64,000 nucleotides of DNA from Pseudolabrys sp. FHR47 (GTDB lineage Bacteria; Pseudomonadota; Alphaproteobacteria; Rhizobiales; Xanthobacteraceae), in NCBI RefSeq assembly GCF_005153485.1, contig NZ_CP039740.1, forward strand, positions 1,739,001-1,803,000. The letters run 5' to 3'. Position 1 is the first letter of the stretch, and every line of letters begins with the position of its first letter. The notes below the pieces were generated by a model. The model worked only from the letters and a program-made list of their open reading frames with translations. It did not search any database and was not told the origin of the DNA. The translations under genes and the position numbers were made by a program. Below, in pieces: positions 17,887-31,778 of this stretch.

Positions 17887-19608
17887 TTGCTGCACGCCGA
17901 AGGCTTCAAAGGGCTGATCATCTTTCTGATCGCGGCGGGCGTGATTGTGCCGCTGTTCCACCGCGCCCGCATCAGCACCGTGCTCGGCTTCCTGCTGGTC
18001 GGCGTGATCCTCGGTCCCTTCGGCCTTGGCCGGCTGGCGGCGGAGGTGCCATGGGTCAGCTATGTCACCTTCGACAATCCGCGGACCGCGGAGCCGCTGG
18101 CTGAACTTGGCATCATCTTCCTCTTGTTCATCCTCGGGCTCGAATTGTCGGTACAGCGGCTGTGGCAACTGCGGCGCTACGTGCTCGGCGTCGGCCTGTT
18201 CCAGGTGGCGGTGTCGTCTCTGGCGATCGGATTCGCGCTGCGCCTCGCCGGCGCGCCGCCGCCGTCCGGGATTGTGCTTGGCATGTGTATCGCGCTGTCT
18301 TCGACGGCGATCGTGATGCAGCTTCTTGTCGAGCAGCATCGTTCGGCGTCGCCCGTCGGGCGCGTTGCGCTCTCCGTCCTGTTGTTTCAGGATCTCATGG
18401 TGGTGCCGATCTTGTTTATCGTCGGCATGCTCGGCGGCAGCGGCGGTGCGGATCGGTGGTGGGCATTGTTTTTGGCTTTCGCGCAGGCGATTGCGGCCAT
18501 TGCCGTGATTATGCTGCTCGGCCGTTATCTGGTGCGGCCGCTGTTGCGCTCGGCCGCGCATACCGGCAGCCGCGACCTGATCATGGCGATCACCTTGCTG
18601 ATCGTGGTCGGCATCGCGGCGGCGACCGGCGCGGCCGGACTGTCGGTCGCGCTCGGCGCCTTCCTCGCCGGCCTGCTGCTCAGCGAAAGCGAATATCGCC
18701 ATCACATCGAAGTCGATCTCGAGCCCTTCAAGGGGCTGCTGCTCGGCATCTTCTTTGTCACGGTCGGAACGACCATCGACCCCGCCGTCGTGCTGGCCTA
18801 TGCCGGGCCGATCGTCCTCGCGCTCGCCGGCCTGATCGCCGTCAAGGCCATCGTGCTCTATGCCGGCGCCCGCCTGTTCGGCGTGCCGCGGTCGCAGGCT
18901 GTGGAAGTCGGCCTGTTGCTGTCGCAAGCCGGCGAGTTCGCCTTTGTCGTGATCGCGCTGGCGCGGCAGGGCAATCTGCTGCCGTCGGAAATGGCGACCG
19001 CCACCGTGGCGGTGGTCGGCCTGAGCATGATGCTCACGCCGGTGCTCGCGCATGGCGCGCGGATCGCGGGTCGCCGGCTGGCGCCCTTCGATCACGAGCG
19101 GCACGCGCCGGAGGAGGAAGTGACGGAATTGCGCGATCATGTCGTGATCGGCGGCTTCGGCCGCGTCGGACGCATGGTCGCCGATCTGCTCGACAAGGAG
19201 CAGGTGCCTTACGTCGCCCTCGACATGAACGAAATGACCGTGGACGAGGAACGCCGCCGCGGGCGCATGGTGTTCTTCGGCGACGCGAGCCGCACGCAGA
19301 TGCTGGAACGCGCAGGCGCCCGGAAGGCGCGCGCCTTCGTCATCACCCTCGACGCGCCGCGCGCGGCGGAACGCATGGTACAGGCCGTCATGCATTTGCA
19401 GCCGAAGGCACGCGTCTTCGCCCGTGCCAAGGATATCGAGCACGCCAGCAAGCTGACACGCATGGGTGTCGTCGGCGTCATTCCGGAAGCCGTGGAAGCG
19501 AGCCTTCAGCTTGGCGCCCGCGTGCTGGAAGGGCTCGAGATTCCGGACGACGCGGTCTCGATGCGGCTCGCCGAGGCGCGGGAGAAGATGGCGACGGAGT
19601 TGAAGTAG
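17887..19608 (+). CDS. CPA2-type monovalent cation:proton antiporter with TrkA-N domain (Kef-like)
   Basis: A 573-residue protein. About 12 membrane helices fill residues 5-385, with the family patterns LAELGIIFLLFILGLELS (about 76-93), ALSSTAIVMQLL and LLLSQAGEFAFVVIALA. A cytoplasmic Rossmann domain follows (about 410-530): HVVIGGFGRVGRMVADLL carries the GxGxxG nucleotide-binding loop. These proteins exchange K+ or Na+ for H+ and are gated by NAD(H) or glutathione adducts. The start is TTG 17887 with AGAGGG seven bases upstream. No KefF/G-type regulator is adjacent. Confidence 0.9.
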   Translation: MLHAEGFKGLIIFLIAAGVIVPLFHRARISTVLGFLLVGVILGPFGLGRLAAEVPWVSYVTFDNPRTAEPLAELGIIFLLFILGLELSVQRLWQLRRYVLGVGLFQVAVSSLAIGFALRLAGAPPPSGIVLGMCIALSSTAIVMQLLVEQHRSASPVGRVALSVLLFQDLMVVPILFIVGMLGGSGGADRWWALFLAFAQAIAAIAVIMLLGRYLVRPLLRSAAHTGSRDLIMAITLLIVVGIAAATGAAGLSVALGAFLAGLLLSESEYRHHIEVDLEPFKGLLLGIFFVTVGTTIDPAVVLAYAGPIVLALAGLIAVKAIVLYAGARLFGVPRSQAVEVGLLLSQAGEFAFVVIALARQGNLLPSEMATATVAVVGLSMMLTPVLAHGARIAGRRLAPFDHERHAPEEEVTELRDHVVIGGFGRVGRMVADLLDKEQVPYVALDMNEMTVDEERRRGRMVFFGDASRTQMLERAGARKARAFVITLDAPRAAERMVQAVMHLQPKARVFARAKDIEHASKLTRMGVVGVIPEAVEASLQLGARVLEGLEIPDDAVSMRLAEAREKMATELK

Positions 19609-19651
19609 CGGATGAAAAGGCCGCTTGCGCCGGCTCTTTTTTAACGGCGGC

Positions 19652-20866
19652 TCAGGCTGCCATCGCCTTCTTCAGGTTCTCGTCGATCTTGTCGAGGAAG
19701 CCGGTGGTCGAGAGCCATTTCTGATCGGGGCCGACAAGCAATGCCAGGTCCTTGGTCATGAAGCCTGACTCAACCGTGTCGACGCAGACTCTTTCGAGCG
19801 TCAGCGAGAACTTCATCAGCGCGTCGTTGCCGTCGAGCTTGGCGCGGTGCGCGAGGCCGCGCGTCCAGGCGAAGATCGAGGCGATCGAGTTGGTCGAGGT
19901 TGCCTCACCCCTCTGATGCTGGCGGTAGTGCCGCGTCACGGTGCCGTGCGCGGCTTCGGCTTCAACCACCTTGCCGTCCGGCGTCAGCAGCACCGAGGTC
20001 ATCAGGCCGAGCGAGCCGAAGCCTTGCGCCACCGTGTCAGACTGCACGTCGCCGTCATAGTTCTTGCAGGCCCACACATAACCGCCGGACCACTTCAGCG
20101 ACGAGGCGACCATGTCGTCGATCAGGCGGTGCTCGTACCAGAGCTTCTTGGCCGCGAACTTGTCTTTGAACTCGGCGTCGAACACCTCCTGGAAGATGTC
20201 CTTGAAGCGGCCGTCATACTGCTTGAGGATGGTGTTCTTGGTCGACAGATAGAGCGGGTAGCCGCGGTCGAGCGCATAGTTCATCGACGCCTGCGCGAAG
20301 TTGCGGATCGAGTCGTCGAGATTGTACATCGCCATGGCGACACCGGCGTCAGGCGCCTTGAACACTTCCTTCTCGATCACCTGGCCGTCATTGCCGACGA
20401 ATTTGATCGACAAAGTGCCGGCCGACGGGAATTTGAAATCGGTGGCGCGATACTGGTCGCCATAGGCATGGCGGCCGATGATGATCGGCTGCGTCCAGCC
20501 GGGCACCAGCCGCGGCACGTTCTTGCAGATGATCGGCTCGCGGAAAATGGTGCCGCCGAGGATGTTGCGGATAGTGCCGTTCGGGCTCTTCCACATTTCC
20601 TTGAGATTGAACTCCTTCACGCGGGCTTCGTCCGGCGTGATGGTGGCGCACTTGATGGCGACGCCGACTTCCTTGGTCTTGTTCGATGCGTCGATGGTGA
20701 TCTGATCGTTCGTTTCGTCGCGCTTCTGGACGCTGAGATCGTAATAGAGCAGGTCGATGTCCAGATAGGGGTGGATCAGCTTGTCCTTGATGAGCTGCCA
20801 GATGATGCGGGTCATCTCGTCGCCGTCCATTTCGACGACGGGGTTCGCAACCTTGATCTTCGCCAT
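19652..20866 (-). CDS. icd: NADP-dependent isocitrate dehydrogenase, dimeric type
   Basis: A 404-residue enzyme converting isocitrate to 2-oxoglutarate and CO2 in the TCA cycle. The sequence starts [20 protein letters not shown] and shows the substrate stretch [20 protein letters not shown] around 94-113. TMNY-type [47 protein letters not shown] and [12 protein letters not shown] follow, all typical of the eukaryote-like homodimeric IDH found in alphaproteobacteria. The open frame extends upstream, but ATG 20866 gives the family start. A second, unrelated monomeric IDH lies 1.4 kb away on the same strand. Confidence 0.97.
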   Translation of the reverse strand: MAKIKVANPVVEMDGDEMTRIIWQLIKDKLIHPYLDIDLLYYDLSVQKRDETNDQITIDASNKTKEVGVAIKCATITPDEARVKEFNLKEMWKSPNGTIRNILGGTIFREPIICKNVPRLVPGWTQPIIIGRHAYGDQYRATDFKFPSAGTLSIKFVGNDGQVIEKEVFKAPDAGVAMAMYNLDDSIRNFAQASMNYALDRGYPLYLSTKNTILKQYDGRFKDIFQEVFDAEFKDKFAAKKLWYEHRLIDDMVASSLKWSGGYVWACKNYDGDVQSDTVAQGFGSLGLMTSVLLTPDGKVVEAEAAHGTVTRHYRQHQRGEATSTNSIASIFAWTRGLAHRAKLDGNDALMKFSLTLERVCVDTVESGFMTKDLALLVGPDQKWLSTTGFLDKIDENLKKAMAA

Positions 20867-21089
20867 ATCGGGCACCCACCTCTCGAGAACCGGCATCAGC
20901 AACGTGGCGGCTCTATAACATCGCCTTTTGCGCCACGAAAGCCGCAGCGGCGCATGGACTTAAGTCGCATGGGTGCGGCGCTGCCATTCACGAAACTGTC
21001 AGCGTGTCAGGGCGCGCGGGGCCTCCCGCCAACTGGAAAATGGCCGCAATCGCGGTACATTGAACGAGAAACCGGAAGGAGGCGCTGCC

Positions 21090-21578
21090 ATGACCAGCAT
21101 CGTATTCAGCCGCCGCAACCTCCTCGCCGCTGGCGGGTCCGTTCTGGCGGCCGGTGTGTCCGGGCTGTTGTTGCCGGCGCGCGCGCAAGGCGTGGCACCG
21201 ACGCTATCGATGCCGGGCGGCGCCAACAACTATCGGAAGGGCGCGCCGATCGTGAATCGCATCGGCAAGGGCGGCTTCGTCATGTCCGGCACCGTGCGCC
21301 GCGCCGGTGACGGCGCTCCGCTGGCGGGGCAACGCATCCAGATCTGGGCGCACACAGTCGAAGGTCGCGAGGAGGACCAGCGCAGCCATGGCGCGACGTT
21401 GACCGACAAGAACGGCGCGTTCCGCCTGGAGATGCCGCAGATCATTCCCATCTTCGGCCAGCCGCATGGCCACCTGGCTTATGACAGCGGCGAATTTAAA
21501 ACCGTCTTCCTGCGACCCATTATGCGCAGCGCGAAGGACACCAGCCTCGAGGCGCATTTCGTCCTCCAGCCGGCCTGA
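21090..21578 (+). CDS. Tat-exported intradiol-dioxygenase-like protein
   Basis: A 162-residue protein beginning MTSIVFSRRNLLAAGG, a twin-arginine signal with a hydrophobic segment to ARA/Q (about 31). The rest is one beta-sandwich of the intradiol ring-cleavage dioxygenase type: GTVRRAGDGAPLAGQRIQIWA, TLTDKNGAFRLEMP and QPHGHLAYDSGEFKTVFLRP. The HxH pair of the iron site is present (HGH, about 129-131), but the first Tyr ligand region reads VEGREED, so a usual catecholate iron centre is doubtful. AAGGAGG sits seven bases before ATG 21090. It is followed after 16 bp by a heme membrane protein, and the two are probably co-transcribed. Confidence 0.75.
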   Translation: MTSIVFSRRNLLAAGGSVLAAGVSGLLLPARAQGVAPTLSMPGGANNYRKGAPIVNRIGKGGFVMSGTVRRAGDGAPLAGQRIQIWAHTVEGREEDQRSHGATLTDKNGAFRLEMPQIIPIFGQPHGHLAYDSGEFKTVFLRPIMRSAKDTSLEAHFVLQPA

Positions 21579-21594
21579 CATTGGGAACAGGGGA

Positions 21595-22221
21595 ATGAGA
21601 CGGGTCCGGGGGACCCTGATCTGGGCCGCTCTGATCGGCGCCATTGGCGTGCCGATCGCGTTGGCCGCCGCGAGCCCTTATCTGCAATGGCGCGATGCGA
21701 TTTATATCGCCGCCGGTTTTGCCGGGATTCTTGCGCTGGGTCTGTTGCTCGTTCAGCCGCTGCTGATTGCCGGATATTTGCCGGGGTTTTCGGCTTATCG
21801 CGCGCGGCGGGTGCATCACTGGATCGGCGCTGTGATGGTTGCCGCCATCGTCGTTCACGTCGCGGGGCTCTGGTTCACCAGTCCGCCGGACATGGCCGAT
21901 GCATTGCTCTTTCGCTCGCCGACGCCGTTCTCGCCCTTCGGCGTGGTGGCGATGTGGGCCATCTTCGCCGTCGCACTGCTCGCCGCATTCCGGCGGCGAC
22001 TGGGGCTGCAAACCTGGCGGCTCGTTCACATGTCGCTTGCAGCGGTTATCGTCATCGGCAGCGTGGTCCATGCCGTGCTGATCGAAGGGACGATGGAGAC
22101 GGTGTCGAAGGCGGCGCTCTGCGCGCTGGTGCTTGCGGCAGCTGGCAAGGTGATGGTCGATGTTTGGGCGCGCAACCAGAAAACCCGCCCGATGAGGTCA
22201 TCATCGAGCGGGTCCCCGTGA
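21595..22221 (+). CDS. Ferric-reductase-like transmembrane heme protein
   Basis: A 208-residue inner-membrane protein with about six helices. Paired histidines on neighbouring helices (RVHHWIGAVMVAAIVVHVAG around 68-87 and RLVHMSLAAVIVIGSVVHAV around 142-161) match the bis-heme ligation of ferric-reductase/NOX-type cytochrome b domains. No flavin or NAD-binding domain is fused, so it needs a partner. The start ATG 21595 has AGGGGA directly upstream. Gene order suggests that it delivers electrons to, or takes them from, the Tat-exported intradiol-like protein upstream; that link is an inference. Confidence 0.75.
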   Translation: MRRVRGTLIWAALIGAIGVPIALAAASPYLQWRDAIYIAAGFAGILALGLLLVQPLLIAGYLPGFSAYRARRVHHWIGAVMVAAIVVHVAGLWFTSPPDMADALLFRSPTPFSPFGVVAMWAIFAVALLAAFRRRLGLQTWRLVHMSLAAVIVIGSVVHAVLIEGTMETVSKAALCALVLAAAGKVMVDVWARNQKTRPMRSSSSGSP

Positions 22222-22233
22222 GATGGAATTATC

Positions 22234-25798
<3,565 letters not shown>

Positions 25799-25802
25799 CA
25801 CT

Positions 25803-25926
25803 CGCTTCACCTCTCCCATAGGGAGAGGTCGGCGCACGAAGTGCGCCGAGTGAGGGGTTACAAACTATCGGACTCACTTTCCCCCTCACCCCGGCCCTCT
25901 CCCCACAGGGGAGAGGGAGAAGGCAG
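25803..25926. repeat. Intergenic repeat element with purine-rich hairpins
   Basis: CCTCTCCCATAGGGAGAGG (25811-25829) folds as a stem. GGCGCACGAAGTGCGCC (25832-25848) forms a second, and CTCTCCCC/GGGGAGAG (25900-25917) a third. This organisation is typical of repeats spread through Bradyrhizobium-group intergenic regions. It fills the gap between two convergent genes. Confidence 0.6.
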
Positions 25927-25960
25927 AGTTCGCCTCGAGCCCTGGTGTCAGTTTTTGAAG

Positions 25961-26758
25961 CTAAAATGCGTCGCGTGAACCGGAGGCCTTGACCGGCAGA
26001 TGCTTGAGCGCGGCGGATGCGCCTTCGCGCACCAGGGAAAAATCACTGCCCACGGTCATGAAGCGGAAGCCGCGCTTGGCCATTTCGAGCGCGCGCTGGG
26101 CATCGCGGCAGTAGATTCCGGGAATCTTGCCGGCCTTGATGGCGGCGGCGCAAATCCGGTCGATGGCGGCATTCACTTCCGGCGCCTCGATGTCCTGTGC
26201 CTTGCCGGCCGACAGCGAGGTCGACAGGTCGTAAGGCCCGATGAACAGCGCATCGATGCCGGGCGTAGCGGCGATCGCCTCGACGTTCTTGAGCGCCTCA
26301 GGCGTCTCGATCATGGCGAATGTCAGCGTGCCGGCATTGGCGGCGGCAAGGTAATCGGTCGCCGCCATTTGTCCCTGCAGCATCATCGCGCGGGGCGGGC
26401 CGAAGGAGCGCTCGCCGAGCGGCGGATACTTCGCGGCGGCGGCGAACTGCCGCGCATCGTCGGCGGTGTTGATCATCGGCGCCACGATGCCCTCGGCGCC
26501 GAAATCGAGCGCGCGACTCACCATGCCGAAGTCGGCGAGCGGCACGCGCACGAATGGCGCGGCACCGGCATGATGCACGGCGCCGATACCCTCACGGAGC
26601 GTGTCGGTATTCCAGAGCCCGTGTTGGGCGTCGAGAACGACGGCGGGAAACCCTTCGCGCGCGATCGTCTCGGCGACGATCGGCGCGCCCATCATGCACC
26701 AGCCGGAGAAGACGGTTTCTCCGGCGCGCAGGCGTTTGGCGAGGGTGAAGGCCGGCAT
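25961..26758 (-). CDS. HpcH/HpaI-family aldolase (4-hydroxy-2-oxo-acid aldolase)
   Basis: A 265-residue class II, metal-dependent aldolase that cleaves 2-oxo-4-hydroxy acids to pyruvate (or a related keto acid) and an aldehyde. The characteristic motifs are present: [11 protein letters not shown] (about 40-50), [28 protein letters not shown] (about 69-96, ending in the conserved GAxGI-xP), AMIETPEAL with the metal-ligand Glu (about 148), and [14 protein letters not shown] with the Asp ligand (about 168-181). [10 protein letters not shown] is the usual phosphate/substrate loop. The natural substrate is not predictable. It is followed upstream by the zeta-subunit gene, 16 bp apart and in the same direction. 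Confidence 0.88.
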   Translation of the reverse strand: MPAFTLAKRLRAGETVFSGWCMMGAPIVAETIAREGFPAVVLDAQHGLWNTDTLREGIGAVHHAGAAPFVRVPLADFGMVSRALDFGAEGIVAPMINTADDARQFAAAAKYPPLGERSFGPPRAMMLQGQMAATDYLAAANAGTLTFAMIETPEALKNVEAIAATPGIDALFIGPYDLSTSLSAGKAQDIEAPEVNAAIDRICAAAIKAGKIPGIYCRDAQRALEMAKRGFRFMTVGSDFSLVREGASAALKHLPVKASGSRDAF

Positions 26759-26774
26759 GGCGGCGCCGGGTGCC

Positions 26775-27089
26775 TCAGCCGGCCTGGATCTGAGCGATGG
26801 CGGTGGTGAGCAGTTCGTTCATTTTCGCACGAACTTGCTGCTCGGTGATGCCCTTGCCCTCGAGATCCTTGACGACTTTCTTCAAAACGTCGTTGTCGCC
26901 GGCTTCCTCGAAATCCGCCAGCACCACTTCCTTGGCATAGGCATTGGCGTCGTCGCCCGATTTGCCGAGCATCTCCGCGGCCCACAGGCCGAGCAGCTTG
27001 TTGCGCCGGGCCATCGCCTTGAACTGCAATTCCTCGTCATGCGCGAATTTCTTTTCGAAGCCTTCTTCGCGCTTGTCGAAAGTGGTCAT
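26775..27089 (-). CDS. ATPase inhibitor subunit zeta (DUF1476)
   Basis: A 104-residue helical protein starting [20 protein letters not shown], the hallmark of DUF1476. It continues [19 protein letters not shown] and ends [14 protein letters not shown]. In alphaproteobacteria this family is the zeta subunit that binds the F1-ATPase and blocks its reverse, ATP-hydrolysing rotation; the N-terminal segment is the inhibitory part. Length and sequence pattern agree fully. It precedes the aldolase gene on the same strand and is divergent from purC. Confidence 0.95.
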   Translation of the reverse strand: MTTFDKREEGFEKKFAHDEELQFKAMARRNKLLGLWAAEMLGKSGDDANAYAKEVVLADFEEAGDNDVLKKVVKDLEGKGITEQQVRAKMNELLTTAIAQIQAG

Positions 27090-27347
27090 GCCGCCCTCAT
27101 GATTGACAGGATTTTACCGCGTTTGCATATCGCCCGACCCGGGTCAAGGCAACCTACCAGCCTCTTATTACGGCAAAAATGCGAGGTGGAAAACGCCCCG
27201 TCCCGTCGATTGTGTCGCACCGGGCATTGGGCTAGGTTGACCCGGTGGCCGAGACGTTTTAGCGCATGCCCACATGAGCTTGCGCTGGATCGAAAAGAAC
27301 CACAGCCGAGGGTCTTTAGGCGCTTCAACAAGGAACCACGGCATCCC

Positions 27348-28145
27348 ATGGACATTCACAAACCACGGTACATCCCGATGAGCCGACGCCGCCGCATTTA
27401 CGAAGGCAAGGCGAAGGTCCTCTATGAGGGCCCGGAGCCAGGGACGCTGATTCAGCATTTCAAGGATGACGCGACCGCTTTCAACGCCAAGAAACACGAG
27501 GTGATCGAAGGCAAGGGCGTACTCAACAACCGCATCTCCGAGTACGTCTTCCAGCACCTCAACGATATCGGCGTGCCGACGCATTTCATCCGCCGGCTCA
27601 ACATGCGCGAGCAGCTGATTCGCGAAGTGGAAATCATTCCGCTCGAGGTGGTGGTGCGCAACGTCGCCGCCGGCTCGCTGTCGACCCGCCTCGGTATCGA
27701 GGAAGGTACGCAGCTGCCGCGCTCGATCATCGAGTTCTACTACAAGAACGACAAGCTCAACGACCCGATGGTGTCGGAAGAGCACATCACCGCGTTCGGC
27801 TGGGCCTCGCCCCAGGAGATTGACGACATCATGGCGCTCGCCATTCGCGTCAACGATTTCTTGTCCGGGCTCTTCCTCGGCGTCGGCATCCGTCTCGTCG
27901 ACTTCAAGATGGAGACCGGCCGGCTCTGGGAAAACGACGTGATGCGCATCGTCGTCGCCGACGAGATCTCCCCGGATTCGTGCCGGCTGTGGGACATCAA
28001 GACCAACGACAAGATGGACAAGGACCGTTTCCGCCGCGACATGGGCGGGCTGGTCGAGGCCTATACCGAGGTCGCCAAGCGCCTCGGCATCGTCGCCGAG
28101 GGCGAGCGCCCGCAGGGCACCGGCCCGGTGCTGGTGAAGGGCTGA
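27348..28145 (+). CDS. purC: SAICAR synthase (phosphoribosylaminoimidazole-succinocarboxamide synthase)
   Basis: A 265-residue enzyme joining CAIR and aspartate in purine synthesis, using ATP. Family signatures: [19 protein letters not shown] at about 13-31, [52 protein letters not shown] and [17 protein letters not shown] 27348 is used; ATG 27378 ([10 protein letters not shown], 255 residues) is the more usual family start and is a real alternative, since neither has a well-placed ribosome site. First gene of a purC-purS-purQ-purL group in which each gene follows the previous closely. Confidence 0.96.
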   Translation: MDIHKPRYIPMSRRRRIYEGKAKVLYEGPEPGTLIQHFKDDATAFNAKKHEVIEGKGVLNNRISEYVFQHLNDIGVPTHFIRRLNMREQLIREVEIIPLEVVVRNVAAGSLSTRLGIEEGTQLPRSIIEFYYKNDKLNDPMVSEEHITAFGWASPQEIDDIMALAIRVNDFLSGLFLGVGIRLVDFKMETGRLWENDVMRIVVADEISPDSCRLWDIKTNDKMDKDRFRRDMGGLVEAYTEVAKRLGIVAEGERPQGTGPVLVKG

Positions 28146-28243
28146 GGACGGCGATTCGCCGTCATTGAGCCGAATCCGCAAGGGTGCTAACCGGGGGCCT
28201 TGATGGCCCCCGTTTTGCTTCTAAATCTGCGTTGGAAACACCG

Positions 28244-28486
28244 ATGAAAGCTCGCGTCACCGTCACCCTGAAATCCGGCGTTCTCGACCCGCAAGGCAAG
28301 GCGATCGAGGGCGCGTTGCGCTCGCTGGGCGTCGACGGCGTCGCCTCGGTGCGCCAGGGCAAGGTGTTCGACATCGAGCTGGAAAGCGGCGACCGCGCCA
28401 AGGCCGAGGCGCTGCTCAAGCAGGCCGCCGACAAGCTTCTGGCGAATACGGTGATCGAGAACTATCACGTCGAGGTTCTTGGGTAG
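28244..28486 (+). CDS. purS: Phosphoribosylformylglycinamidine synthase subunit PurS
   Basis: An 80-residue ferredoxin-like protein beginning MKARVTVTLKSGVLDPQGKAIEGALRSLG, the usual PurS opening, with the GVASVRQGKVFDIEL strand in the middle and VIENYHVEVL at the end. PurS bridges PurL and PurQ in the small-subunit form of FGAM synthase and is needed for ammonia channelling. It sits 98 bp after purC and 15 bp before purQ. The leader between purC and purS contains a GGGGGCC...GGCCCCC inverted repeat (about 28192-28211), perhaps a processing or attenuating hairpin. Confidence 0.93.
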   Translation: MKARVTVTLKSGVLDPQGKAIEGALRSLGVDGVASVRQGKVFDIELESGDRAKAEALLKQAADKLLANTVIENYHVEVLG

Positions 28487-28501
28487 GAACGCGAGCGCAC
28501 C

Positions 28502-29203
28502 ATGAAATCCGCCGTCCTCGTCTTCCCCGGAATCAACCGCGAGCGCGACATGGCGCGCACGCTCAGGCTCGTTTCCGGCCAGGCGCCGGCGATGGTCTGG
28601 CACACCGAGCATGAACTGCCGACGGGCACCGACCTTGTCGTCGTGCCGGGCGGTTTCTCCTACGGCGACTACCTGCGCTGCGGCGCCATCGCCGCACGCT
28701 CGCCGATCATGGACGCGGTGCGCAAATTCGCCGACAAGGGCGGGCTGGTGCTCGGCGTCTGCAACGGCTTCCAGATCCTGTGCGAAACCGGCCTGCTGCC
28801 GGGCGTCCTGATGCGCAACGAGAATTTGCGCTTCATCTGCCGCGACGTGTTCCTGAAAGTGGAGCGCTCCGACACGCCGTTCACGCGCGGTTACAACGCC
28901 GGGCAGGTGATCCGTGTGCCGGTGGCGCACGGCGAGGGCAATTACATCGCCGACGGCGAAACCATCGCGCGCCTGGAAGGCGAGGGCCGGGTGATTTTCC
29001 GCTATGCGAGCCCGGACGGCATGATCGACCCGGACTGGAACCACAACGGCGCCATCAACGCCATCGCCGGTATCGTCAACGAAGGCGGCAACGTGCTCGG
29101 CATGATGCCGCACCCGGAAAACCACGTCGAAGCCGAGATCGGCTCGACCGACGGCCGCGGCCTGTTCGCCGGGCTCGCCGAGGCGCTCAAAAAGGCGGCC
29201 TGA
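28502..29203 (+). CDS. purQ: Phosphoribosylformylglycinamidine synthase subunit PurQ (glutaminase)
   Basis: A 233-residue class I glutamine amidotransferase supplying ammonia to Pur[16 protein letters not shown] opens the protein. The catalytic Cys is in [11 protein letters not shown] (about residue 87), and the His/Glu pair is in [14 protein letters not shown] (about 203-207). [15 protein letters not shown] is the typical second-strand loop. Length fits the short PurQ of the PurSQL system. It is encoded 15 bp after purS; purL follows after 153 bp. Confidence 0.96.
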   Translation: MKSAVLVFPGINRERDMARTLRLVSGQAPAMVWHTEHELPTGTDLVVVPGGFSYGDYLRCGAIAARSPIMDAVRKFADKGGLVLGVCNGFQILCETGLLPGVLMRNENLRFICRDVFLKVERSDTPFTRGYNAGQVIRVPVAHGEGNYIADGETIARLEGEGRVIFRYASPDGMIDPDWNHNGAINAIAGIVNEGGNVLGMMPHPENHVEAEIGSTDGRGLFAGLAEALKKAA

Positions 29204-29356
29204 CGCCGCTCCTTCGGAGGAGTAGCGAAAAACCGCAATTTTGGCGGTGTGATCGCGGCCGAGGCCCGATTTTCCTCTGGAAGCCTCGCACAAGGGTGTC
29301 TAAGTCCGGGGAGGTCCGTGCTAGGCAAAATTGCGCCCGCCGCTCCCAGGAATCCC

Positions 29357-31567
29357 ATGCTTTCCAACGACGTCAAAATCACGCCTGAACTGGTCGCCGA
29401 ACACGGCCTCAAGCAGGACGAATACCAGCGGATTCTGGACCTGATCGGCCGCGAGCCGACGCTCACCGAGCTCGGCATCTTCTCGGCGATGTGGAACGAG
29501 CACTGCTCGTACAAATCCTCCAAGGTCCATCTGCGTGGCCTGCCGACCAAGGCGCCGTGGGTGATTCAGGGGCCGGGCGAGAATGCCGGCGTCATCGACA
29601 TCGGCGATGGGCTCGCTTGCGTCTTCAAGATGGAGAGCCACAACCACCCAAGCTACATCGAGCCTTATCAGGGCGCGGCAACCGGCGTCGGCGGCATCCT
29701 GCGCGACGTGTTCACCATGGGCGCGCGGCCGATCGCGTGCCTCAACGCTTTGTCCTTCGGCGCGCCGGAACATCCCAAGACGCGGCACCTCGTCTCCGGC
29801 GTCGTCGCGGGCATCGGCGGCTACGGCAATTCCTTCGGTGTGCCGACGGTCGCCGGCTCGGTGCGCTTCCACAAGCGCTATGACGGCAACATCCTGGTCA
29901 ACGCGATGGCCGTCGGTCTCGCCGAGAAGGACAAGATTTTCTACGCCGCGGCGTCCGGCGTCGGCATGCCGATCGTCTATCTCGGCTCCAAAACCGGTCG
30001 CGACGGCATTCACGGCGCCTCGATGGCGTCGGCCGAGTTCGACGACAATTCGGAAGAGAAGCGCCCGACCGTGCAGGTCGGCGATCCCTTTTCGGAAAAG
30101 CTGCTGCTCGAGGCTTGCCTTGAAATCATGGCCAAGGATTGCGTCATAGCCATCCAGGACATGGGCGCGGCCGGCCTGACATCGTCGGCCACCGAGATGG
30201 GCGCCAAGGGCAATCTCGGCGTCACGCTCGACCTCGACAAGGTGCCGTGCCGCGAAGAGGGCATGACGGCTTACGAGATGATGTTGTCGGAGAGCCAGGA
30301 GCGCATGCTCATGGTGCTCAAGCCGGAGAAAGAGAAAGAAGCCGAAGCCATCTTCCGCAAATGGGGCCTCGACTTCGCGGTGGTCGGCGAAACGACGCCG
30401 TCGATGCGCTTCATCGTCAGGCACCACGGCCAGGTGATGGCCGATTTGCCGATCAAGGAGCTCGGTGACTCAGCGCCCGAGTACAAGCGGCCCTTCGTCA
30501 GCCTCGAGAAACCGGCCGCCATCGATGCCGGCGCCATCGAACCGCCGGGGACGATTGCGGACGCACTGGAGCGTCTCGTCGCGACCCCCGATCTGTGCTC
30601 GAAGCGCTGGGTCTGGGAGCAGTACGATCACATCATCGGCGGCAACACCGTGCAGCGGCCGGGCGGCGATGCCGCCGTGGTGCGTGTGCTCGACGGCCCC
30701 AAGGGCCTGGCGCTGACTACCGACGTGACGCCGCGCTATTGCGAGGCCAATCCGTTCGAAGGCGGCAAGCAGGCGGTGGCCGAGACTTGGCGCAACTTGA
30801 CCGCGGTCGGCGCGACGCCGCTCGCCATCACCGACAATCTCAATTTCGGCAATCCGGAACGGCCCGAAATCATGGGCCAGTTCGTCGGCTGCGTGCGCGG
30901 CATTGCCGAAGCCTGCAAGGCGCTCGACTTCCCGGTCGTGTCCGGCAATGTGTCGCTCTACAACGAGACCAACGGCAAGGCGATTTTGCCGACGCCGTCG
31001 ATCGGCGGCGTCGGCGTCATCGCCGATTTCAGGAAGAGCGCGAGCCTCGCCTTCAAGAAGGAAGGCGAGGCGATCCTCGTCGTCGGCGAGACGACGGGCT
31101 GGCTCGGCCAGTCGATCTGGCTGCGCGAAATCTGCGCGCGGGAAGAGGGCGCGCCGCCGCCGGTCGATTTGCTCGAGGAGCGCGAGAACGGCGACTTCGT
31201 GCGCGCGCTTATTCTGGATGGCGCGGCCACTGCCGCGCACGATCTGTCCGATGGCGGGTTGCTGGTGGCGCTGGCCGAAATGGCGATGGCCTCCGGCATC
31301 GGCGCGAAACTCGACGCCGCGCCGGACGACGTGCCGGCGCACGCCTACTGGTTCGGCGAGGATCAGGCCCGTTACATCGTGACGGTGCCCGCCCAGGCCG
31401 TCGATCTCGTGATGGCGCGGGCGCGCAAGGCCAGTGTGCTGGTGTCACGCATCGGCACGACCGGCGGCGACGCGATCGCGGTCGAGGGCCAGCGGGCGCT
31501 GGCAGTGTCTGACCTGAACGAGCGCACCGAAGGCTGGCTGCCCGGCTATATGGCCGATCGGAATTGA
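29357..31567 (+). CDS. purL: Phosphoribosylformylglycinamidine synthase subunit PurL
   Basis: A 736-residue ATP-dependent synthetase of the small type that works with PurS and PurQ. Visible family features: [14 protein letters not shown] (about 35-48), [26 protein letters not shown] (about 86-111), [13 protein letters not shown], and in the second half [15 protein letters not shown] and [11 protein letters not shown]. The start is ATG 29357 ([12 protein letters not shown]); the open frame begins earlier but without matching family sequence. A normal-length protein with both pseudo-symmetric halves present. Confidence 0.96.
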   Translation: MLSNDVKITPELVAEHGLKQDEYQRILDLIGREPTLTELGIFSAMWNEHCSYKSSKVHLRGLPTKAPWVIQGPGENAGVIDIGDGLACVFKMESHNHPSYIEPYQGAATGVGGILRDVFTMGARPIACLNALSFGAPEHPKTRHLVSGVVAGIGGYGNSFGVPTVAGSVRFHKRYDGNILVNAMAVGLAEKDKIFYAAASGVGMPIVYLGSKTGRDGIHGASMASAEFDDNSEEKRPTVQVGDPFSEKLLLEACLEIMAKDCVIAIQDMGAAGLTSSATEMGAKGNLGVTLDLDKVPCREEGMTAYEMMLSESQERMLMVLKPEKEKEAEAIFRKWGLDFAVVGETTPSMRFIVRHHGQVMADLPIKELGDSAPEYKRPFVSLEKPAAIDAGAIEPPGTIADALERLVATPDLCSKRWVWEQYDHIIGGNTVQRPGGDAAVVRVLDGPKGLALTTDVTPRYCEANPFEGGKQAVAETWRNLTAVGATPLAITDNLNFGNPERPEIMGQFVGCVRGIAEACKALDFPVVSGNVSLYNETNGKAILPTPSIGGVGVIADFRKSASLAFKKEGEAILVVGETTGWLGQSIWLREICAREEGAPPPVDLLEERENGDFVRALILDGAATAAHDLSDGGLLVALAEMAMASGIGAKLDAAPDDVPAHAYWFGEDQARYIVTVPAQAVDLVMARARKASVLVSRIGTTGGDAIAVEGQRALAVSDLNERTEGWLPGYMADRN

Positions 31568-31778
31568 TTGCCTAGGAAGTAGGCGCCGCCGGCGGCCGTC
31601 ATTTTCTGAATCTTCATGTAGTTTATCGTCCCGCTCAACCATTTCGCAGGACGGGTTATTTATTTTGATTGTGACGCTTTGCCGCTCCGCCTTTTGCGGT
31701 CTGGCGGCGTCGCATTTTCCGCCGGACCCCGGTTGGTCCATTCCGAATCGCCGTTTTTACGCTCCGGAATAAACAAGC

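Noticed and set aside
31568..31778. A short minus-strand ORF (about 23 codons from 31617) after purL
   Set aside because: No ribosome site, and it ends inside purL; better read as non-coding spacer before the chemoreceptor gene.
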